Assembly (NCBI GenBank): GCA_947650285.1
Contig: CANTFL010001484.1
Span: 248,001-312,000 of the forward strand
Direction of reading: 5' to 3'
Length of the DNA: 64,000 nt
Origin: Hyaloperonospora brassicae
Lineage: Eukaryota; Oomycota; Peronosporomycetes; Peronosporales; Peronosporaceae
Shown: positions 56,350-64,000 of the stretch, in pieces
Layout: the number at the start of each line of letters is the position of its first letter
How positions within the stretch are numbered: the stretch's first letter is position 1
The notes under the pieces: model-generated
Database searches by the model: none
Seen by the model: only the letters and a program-made list of their open reading frames with translations
Told to the model about the DNA's origin: nothing
Position numbers and translations under genes: made by a program

Positions 56350-58066
56350 ATCCAGCAACCTCAAGAGAATTTGCAAATCTCTTGACGAAAGTTGCTCCAG
56401 ATACGAAATCATTGTGTGTCTCTGCACCTGGTGATGACGTTTCGCTCATCAACTTGAAGTGGAAGCGACGAATGATTTGTCGCTTCGTGCCCTAGTAGAC
56501 TGTGGGGCGTCGAACAACTTTGTTCGTCGCCAGTCACTAGAGGGTCGTAGGCTCAAGTTCGTTGAGAGCGACATTCCCCTCACGAGGATGACGGTGCATC
56601 TTGAAACAGGCGCATCGATTACCGTTGAGAAACGTGTAGTAGGAATCCACTACACGTTGGAGGGCGAACAGTACGATGATGACTTCATCGTACTGGATCT
56701 GGATGACAAATTTGATGTCATCCTGGGATTACCTTGGCTCAGAAAGTACGAGCCAAGGGTGAGCTGGAAGCATCGATCCGTGAAGATGCCTGCCGCTTGT
56801 TCATCAGATGGCCATCATATGAACATCTTGGAGCGTCCACAAGCGTGTAGATGTTCTGCGAGTAAGTGCGATGGCCTCACTTGCGGTACGGTCGTTAGCA
56901 CGACTGCACAATATCATAGTGTAGCTGATCACTATACTGTGGAGAAAGCTCCCGGCGGCTGTACAGAAGTACAGGCTGCGCCGAAGGTCCACCACTCAAA
57001 TAAGTCGAGTGGACCGGGACATGGATGCATGCCTAGCGGGCGACATCCTCGCAAGAGTAAACCGGTTGACCACAAGCGGCAACATGGATATCCTAGGTCG
57101 ACTAGAGAGTCGACCGTAGAGGATCAATGCCTGACTGTGGTTGCACAGCCACAGACAGAAGACGTCGAGGGAATAAGTACCCACGTTCTTGAGGAAGGAA
57201 TTCCTCAAGAGTCACTTGCTGAAGTATTAGACCTTCAGCAACCTGCATAACGGAGTACCCAGGAAGTGACCGAAACGTTGAGCGTCTTGGTTAATGACAA
57301 ATCAAGCTTAGGCGCTTATACGCTTGATCTGATTGTGCCTCCGAAGTCAACTTCGGAGATAACTCAGTTGCCAACGCTAGAACCGAAACGGTTCTTGCGT
57401 GATCTGCGTAGTGGCAAAGTCAAGCAGATCTGCATACTCGTCACAGAGGATGAGTATATGCCGATATTCGGTCGGCGACAGTATTTGCTGAGAACGAACG
57501 GGTTCTCAGCAGCTCATCGATGGACGAAAGTGTCCTCGATGAGAAGACTCGGATTGAGCGATACGCGTCTCAATCCTGGGAGTCACTTCAAGCAAATCCT
57601 TTGTACAAGGATTTGATTGAATACAAGGATGTATTCCATGAATCCGTACCTTGCGATTTGCCTAAGGACAAAGGCACTCGACACGAGATCGAGCTCAAAC
57701 CGGGCTCGAAGTACTGTGTCATGAATCAGTGGCCACTGCCTCGTGAACAAGTGATAGCGATCGACAAGTTCTTTGCCGATCGCTTAGCAGCGGGCCATGT
57801 GAGGGAATCAACATCCCCTCACAGCTCTCCGACCTTCTGTGTGCGAAAGGCCACAGGAGGGTGGCGGATAGTGCACGCATTCAACAAATTGAATGCTGCA
57901 ACGGTACCGGCTCAGACACCGATACCGAGGAAGGACGTAATCATAGATGGTATGTCAAAGAGAGGATCATCGTTTTGTCCATGGATCTGATGGATGGGTT
58001 CTATCAGATCCTCATGCGTGAACGGGACATCCCGTTCACGGCAGTGAGTACCCCCAGCGGTATGTT
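56332..58066 (+). pseudogene. pol: Broken protease and RT of element D
   Basis: Protease 56459-57250 keeps D-C-G-A-S and the flap region. After a stop at 57250 the RT region continues in changing frames. It carries the same 2-nt excess (near 57958) and, at about 58173, the same single-T loss in the Y-x-D-D box as A and C. Confidence 0.92.
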
Positions 58067-60804
58067 GTGGGAGTGGCTAGTGATGCCACAGAGGCTGAGT
58101 ATCGCCCCTGCAACGTTCAACAGATGTGTCACAAATCTGTTAAGACCGGTGCGAGACTTCGCACCGAGTTATTCGACGATGTGTTCGTCCATAGCCGGGC
58201 TATGGACGGAAAGACGGAAGTAGAAGTCCACCGAACTCACGTCCGTAAGGTTCTTCAACTTATGCGCGATAATAAGTTGTACGCAAACCTCAAGAAGTGT
58301 ATATTCGCGGCTAGCGAAATACCACTTCTTGGGTGCATCGTGGGTAAACACGGCGTACGCCCTAATCCCGAAAAGATCAAGGCGATCTCCGACTGGCCAG
58401 TGCCAGTCGATGTCAATGGACTTAGGAGGTTCCTTGGACTAGCGGCGTACTTGCACAAGTACTCGCGCAACTACGCCGAGATGACGGTACATCTTTCTTG
58501 GTTACTCAAGAAAAATGTCAAGTGGTCATGGAACGCTAACTGTCAGCGCTCCTTTAAACTTATAAAGAAAGGCTTGATGCAATCGCCCATCCTGGCGATT
58601 GCCGACCAGGACAGACCATTTCACGTGGTCTGTGACGCCAGCGACTTTGCTATCGGACGTGCGTTGATGCAATACGACACAGACGGCGCAGAGCGCGTCG
58701 TCTGTTATCAATCTCGTCAGCTGCAGGAATATGAGCGCAACTACCCAGTGCATGACAAGGAACACCTTGCCATGAAATATGCACTGGCTAAGTTTCGGGT
58801 CTATCTCTTGGGAGATAGACCGTTTCTTATCTATACGGACCATGCGTCACTACGCACAGCCGTAAAAAGTCCACACCTCTCGAAGAGAATGGCGAGGTGG
58901 CTGTCTTACTTCGCGGATTACAACTTCTCCGTGGTGTATAAACCAGGACGACTCAATGTCGTCGCTGATGCATTTTTGCGCCGGCCCGATTTCGAGCCGG
59001 ACGCACAATTTAACTGTGAGGATAAGCCCACTGTTGCGACACTGAGAGCCAGTGTTCCGTCGTTAAGCTTACTTGAAGACGTAAGAAAGGCATACGCAGA
59101 AGATAAGGATCTTCTGCAATTAATGGATCATCTGGTGAATCCATCCAGTAAATCAATGAAGGATTTACCGGCTTTGTACCGATCCGATGAGGATCGGTAC
59201 ACGACGCGTAACGGACTGTTATATTATACAGCCGTTGACGGCGACACGCCTCGTGTCGTCGTCCCCACCCATAATGAATTGCGATTACGCATCATGTACG
59301 AGTGTCACGATGCCCCATCAGGTGGTCATCGTGGGAGAGAAAAGACTTACCTCACGATAAGTCGTGACTTTTACTGGCCACGCCAGTATCAGTTTGTCCG
59401 CAAGTACATACGTGCTTGCGAGGTTTGTCAACGGGTGAAGACTAGTCATTCATCCCGTTCGTCGTTACAACCTCTACCGGTCCCGGCGGAGTGCTGGCGG
59501 TCCGTTTCAATTGACTTCGTCTTCGGGAAACCCGAAGACGTTCACAAGGAAAATGGTATTCTTGTGTTCGTTGATCGGTTCAGCAAGATGGTCCATCTTT
59601 CTGCTGTACCTGAGTCGATCAAGGCTCAAGTTTGTGCTCGTGTCTTTCTAGACACGGTCTTTAGACTCCACGGGTTACCCCGTGAACTTGTATCCGACCG
59701 TGGCCCTCGGTTCACGGCGGCATTTTGGAAATCCGGGTCCTGTTCTCTCGGAACACGATTGAAGATGTCCATTTCTGACCATCCCAAAACAGTTGGTTAG
59801 ACGAAAAGTGCGAATCGTGTCCTCGAAGAGGTCCTTCGAGGATATGTCCACTCGTTCCCGAGTTGGATCGAATATCTTCAATGGTGGAATTCGCCATCAA
59901 TAATCCGGTGCATGCTTCAACACAGCACACACCGTTTTACGTGAATGGCCTACGCCATCCACGTGTGCCCATCCTTCTAGAGTGTGACTCTTGGATAAGG
60001 GGGGGGGGGGCTTGCTCGAGTAAAAACCGTTTCGGCTCTTGCTTATCACGTGTCGACGCTAACGTCGTCACGTATGATGCCGATGTCGATCAATTCGACA
60101 TCGATGAAAAAGATCACCTCAGTAATATCGGCGACGCTATTATTGACTCGAATGATGATGACGATGCTGGGATATTCAGCATCGTCAACGAATATTCCAG
60201 CAAGGAAGAAGACAACCTCGCTGAAGAAGAGAACAATCTCTTAGCAGTGCGCACGAAGCGCACTGAAAGACACAATAACGAGTCAGCAGAGAACTTTCTG
60301 CTGACTCGAGAGGCGGTAGTCCGTTTCGTTCAAGACTCCATCGCAAATGCGGTGGACCTTCAGAAACGGAACGCAGACAAGAATGGAAGAGCAAATGTTC
60401 TTTCATTTAAAGTTAATGACCTAGTACTACTGTCTAAGGTAAATTTACCTGGACATGCAGTCACTAGTGTCGGCAGTAGTAAACTACTGCCGAAGTACAT
60501 TGGACCATTTCGTGTGTTGCACCGCAAGGGAAATGCATACACGATCGAATTGCCTCGTAAGATGCGCACGCATCCTACGTTTTACGTGGGGAGGATCAGG
60601 CCGTACTGTCAGTACGAGCCTTCTTCTTCCGATGAAGATAGCCTGCACGATCAAGAACATCCATTAAGTTCTTGTGGTCACGGACCATCCACTGAAGTTG
60701 GTCCTTCGTCGGAAATAATTGGTCCTTTATGGAGGCGGTCTCGCGACGAGTCTTCTCTAGCTCGTCGCGCAAACGACGCCTCTCGCGTTCACTCTCAAGT
60801 GTAG
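58067..60804 (+). pseudogene. RNase H and integrase of element D, one stop plus a frame change
   Basis: A long open frame runs from the RT thumb to 59800. It includes RNase H and integrase with intact HHCC (C-H-D...H-R-G-R...C-E-V-C), first catalytic Asp (S-I-D-F-V) and second Asp (S-D-R-G-P-R-F). It stops at 59800 just before the segment with the catalytic Glu. A second open frame, 59863-60804, covers the integrase C-terminus with an acidic linker and the GPF/Y-like module. It is the best-preserved integrase in the window. Confidence 0.92.
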
Positions 60805-62177
60805 CGAACTCGAATTCCGATCGGTCCTTCTCCCGATCAGCACGAAGACGTCGCACGTCCGACTGCAAGGCTTGCCGTCGGTTGTATTCGTGCTCGACTT
60901 CCTCCCTCAGCTCGGTCAGATTACGCTTGTGGTTCTCAAGGTCTCGTGCAGGCCCGGCAGCTAAGCCGGACCTTGTCTTTCCACCGCCACCGGAACCACT
61001 GGTGACTTCCCACGGTGGTCAACGCTTTCTTGTGGAGCGTATCATAAACCACCGTAGCGATTTAGAATCAAGGACGAGTTACCACGTCCGGTAAAGTGGG
61101 TACCCACCTTCCTTTGACAGCTAGGAACGAGGTTCCCAGCTGAGTGCTGACGTTGAAGGTCTCGTCCACCAGTATGACGAGACTCATCCGACTGGTCCTG
61201 TGGCCCATCGGTAAACACGCGCCCTAGGCGCTTGTAGACGGATTGCAAGTTTGCAATCGCGTCCCGCATCTCCTCCGAGATGTGTGCCCTTCCCCGGGGC
61301 GAACTTAGGGAATACACATCCCTATGTGCACGCTGCGAGTTGTCAACACAACACGCACAAGGGTATCCCCATGTGAGGCAAGGAATGCCTGCCTCAATCG
61401 ACAAACAGTGCAACCGGTATCTGGCACCGGTTGGCGTTCGCTTTTCGAACCTGAGGCGTGTCGCCTCAAGTTTCTTGAGCCACCCTTCTCGTCCAAAATT
61501 CTTTACGTTTTGGACGAACGCGTTCCACGCATCCAAAAGCGAGTTCTTGTCACGCTTTTGGTTGCTGTTGTACCATCGATGTCTAAGGAAGACATCGAGA
61601 TAAAAATCTTCTTCAGCGCGAAAGTTGCTCGCGCTGGGAGTCAAGCCGTGAAGCTCAGTCGCATCGAATAAGGGTATTCGATGGTGTTGGCTTGTATCGT
61701 GAGACAAGCTATTGATGAGATGTTCGGGTAAACGCCACGGCTTCAGCTCATCACGCTTCACGGTGGTACCTTTGTTGGTACTACGGTTGTCAGTATGACG
61801 ATGGGTTGCACCATCGTCAGGTCGCTCGTGTGAAGGAGCACGAGTTGATCGCGGTGATGAGCAAACATACTCATCATCACTGCCTAACAGACTGTGTTAC
61901 AACTCATGAGTCCGTTCGTTCGGCAGTGGCCTTGGCGAATACTGAGGCGTCGCCGGTGAGCGAGACGCCTCTGCAGAATTGCCGAGTCAGACACGTCTGA
62001 CCCGCCAAAATAGATGACCTCAATGTCAGGATCATCATGCGCACGCGGTGCTCTACCGCGTGCACGTGCAGCATCTCTTGCTGCAGGCGAAGAACGAGCA
62101 GCAGACGACGAATCGTCTGCCGCAGAGGCTGGCACAGCACCGGGTTGTGCATGGCTTGAGTCACCCCGCATAGACAT
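60596..62177 (-). pseudogene. Antisense accessory reading frame of element D
   Basis: Open pieces are 61884-62177, 61042-61761 and 60596-60868, with the same three-part structure as in A and C: disordered start, aromatic-rich middle, coiled coil. The N-terminus differs more than the rest. Confidence 0.6.
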
Positions 62178-62309
62178 GTGAACAATGCGAGGTCGGGTGG
62201 AAAGTAAATGGAACGGACCCAACAAGTGCTCCCTATCCCAATGGTGCCCAACGGGTGGTCGCCATAATTTTTGATAGTCACACGGTGACTATCAGTTAAG
62301 GGGGGGTGA

Positions 62310-62721
62310 TGTAACGGGGCAGCCCGTTACATGGTAATTGTCATTTGAGAGATAATGACAATAAATAATATTATGCTGAATATTCTTTTAACAATATCAC
62401 CGAAGCGGTGATATTGAAGGGTCTACCAAAGAGTCTGCTCATTGGTTGATATCTTGATGATATCAACCCAATAATCGCCGCAAGACGCGCGCAATGAGTG
62501 GTGAGTAGACGTCGTCATATATTCAGTTATATTAGTATAATTAAGTTAAGTCAAACAGAGAGACAGTGGTTAAAGACTTAATTATATTAATATAACAGTT
62601 TTACTTTTCCCTAAGACAGTGATGCCTCTGCATTACCTACCGCTTCCTCGGTTGCCTCGTGTACGCTTGTCGGTGCACGATACCCTTGCGTTAAGTTCAC
62701 GCAAGGGTGTGCCCCGTTTCA
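62310..62721 (+). repeat. 3' LTR of element D
   Basis: 412 bp, very close to the 5' LTR, followed by the GATCT duplication. The small number of differences suggests a recent insertion. Confidence 0.95.
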
Positions 62722-62726
62722 GATCT

Positions 62727-64000
62727 GGTCTCGAGATCGGCCGATCTTGCTCAAAAAACTCAATTCGGGCAGATAGGTCCTAGGTTTAGCCAAAATGAAA
62801 CACGCCGATCTGTCCAGTAGATCGCTTCGATCTTGCTCGGTCTTGTCTTGAACGGCTTGTCCAGATCTTCTGACCACTTGATCAGTCTTGCGATCTTGTT
62901 TCCAGTCCTTTTTGTGTGTTGCTGCTGCCCTAGCTGTTATGTTGAGAGTTAGTACTTGATCGATCCGGGCCAAACTTCCCGAGATCGCTCTTCTCGATCT
63001 TGGCCAACAATCCAAGATTGGTCTTTTGTGTCCTTATAACACGCGTGCCTTGACCCGCCGGGGGAGCCAAATCAATCTTGCCCGGAGAAGAGGTGAGGAA
63101 CGTGCGTCGTGTGCAGAAGAAGTAGAGTTCAAGTCTGTTTAATAACCAACCAAATTAATAGCCAACCTATACTTAAGCCTATTCCAAACTGTAGGTCAAT
63201 CTCCGAACCGATATCGCCTTTAGGCTTGACCGCTCCCTTAAATACGTGTCGAAATTTCGTGACCTGTACTCCAAAGATAGCGCCAATACTCCCGATATCG
63301 TACCTAGACACCAAAAAGGGACCAAAGTCCAAATACGGTACCAAATACCTAATTTTGGTACCGAAAAGTTCAAAATAGAATCCAAATTGCGGAATATGTC
63401 TAAATCCATTTTGCGACGTCAATTTGACCGGCTATCACTGGCTCTTCAGCCTGAAACTTTTGGGACGTCCCTCATAGATCTTCCACAATCATGTATGTCA
63501 CAATGCAAAAGGTCCATCATCGATATATACATAATCAGCAGGGAACATGGCCGATTTGATTCCCAATTCGAGATCGTTGAGGATCGACATTGTGCGATCC
63601 GGCCCTATATGTTTTTTTTCCGTTCATTTTGCATGGTCCGATACCATCATCAAGGTTTTATCCGCACAATGGGACCATCCACGGTTTTTACAACGGTCCC
63701 ACGGACGTCCTCAAACATCCACACTTCCAGATCGGAATATACTCAGCCAAAATCAGTACTCCCATTGGAGATCGGTGGTGTGTATCTTCTATCACCTGCA
63801 TGCTACACCTTTGTCGCAGAGTCACGTCGCATCGCCTGGTCTCAGACGTACCTTTCTCAGTTCATATCGGTCGTCTGGTCCAATCTAGGCCCTCGTCCCA
63901 GATCGCACAATGATAATCAGCCATGTCTGCGACTCGTCCCAGATTGTTTTAAGTATATCACCCCTTTCTGCGTCTCGTCTCATACCGTGCCACGTCCACC
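62727..64000. other. GATC-rich repeat-derived sequence and unassigned end
   Basis: 62727-63010 continues the GATCTTG-rich sequence found left of D. The rest to the window end has no recognised gene. It may be the body or LTR of another repeat, but no terminal motif is visible. Confidence 0.5.

Larger units (their letters stand above)
54709..62721 (+). mobile_element. Element D: full-length Ty3/Gypsy LTR retrotransposon
   Basis: Complete insertion with LTRs 54709-55120 and 62310-62721 (412 bp each) and target duplication GATCT (54704-54708 and 62722-62726). Gene order is as in A. RT, RNase H and the antisense region are nearly identical to A and C, but the integrase segment (about 58860-60150) is divergent and better preserved. 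Gag and RT are broken, so it is not autonomous. The last LTR bases read TTTCA instead of TTACA. Confidence 0.97.

Noticed and set aside
21502..62721. Regular short repeats suggesting a CRISPR array
   Set aside because: The repeats are different inverted pairs in a eukaryotic retrotransposon, not direct repeats with spacers.

Overview
The window looks like nuclear DNA of an oomycete, most likely a plant-parasitic member of the Peronosporales (Phytophthora or downy mildew). The reasons are compact genes with few introns (mostly 70-170 nt), eukaryotic housekeeping genes, a TATA plus oomycete-type initiator in front of a secreted effector candidate, and young Ty3/Gypsy LTR retrotransposons. Species is not resolved. 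Exon junctions were inferred by eye from GT/AG sites that keep the frame and the protein family intact.

Layout. (1) 1-2.6 kb: no recognised gene, one long perfect-looking hairpin. (2) 2.6-20.5 kb: a gene-rich island. In order it holds an HROB-like OB-fold gene (+), a pentatricopeptide/DEDDy 3'-5' exonuclease fusion (+), a PlsC-type acyltransferase (+), an Eaf6/MEAF6 NuA4 subunit (-), a two-homeodomain-like nuclear protein (-) that shares a 156-bp divergent promoter with CIAO1 (+), and a SANT/Myb-like gene (+). (3) 21.5-64 kb: a gene-poor, transposon-rich region with four large Gypsy-type elements: A (21502-29490, TSD GTTTC), B (31207-38881, TSD ATACC), C (42263-49974, chimeric, no TSD) and D (54709-62721, TSD GATCT). 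One single-exon secreted effector candidate lies between C and D at 51160-52392. This is the two-compartment layout known from oomycete pathogens.

The most unusual material is in the A/C/D retrotransposon family. Its LTRs, coding sequence and antisense region are packed with short perfect inverted repeats (arms 7-11 bp, loops of a few nt), far above chance. At two stems the loop is reverse-complemented between copies. All three copies carry the same two frameshifts in reverse transcriptase, one inside the Y-x-D-D box, so they seem to descend from an RT-dead source. The copies are mosaics of one another. The gag stop codon sits inside a conserved hairpin in all four elements. Both families carry a long antisense reading frame between integrase and the 3' LTR. 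In B it is the only long intact frame left.
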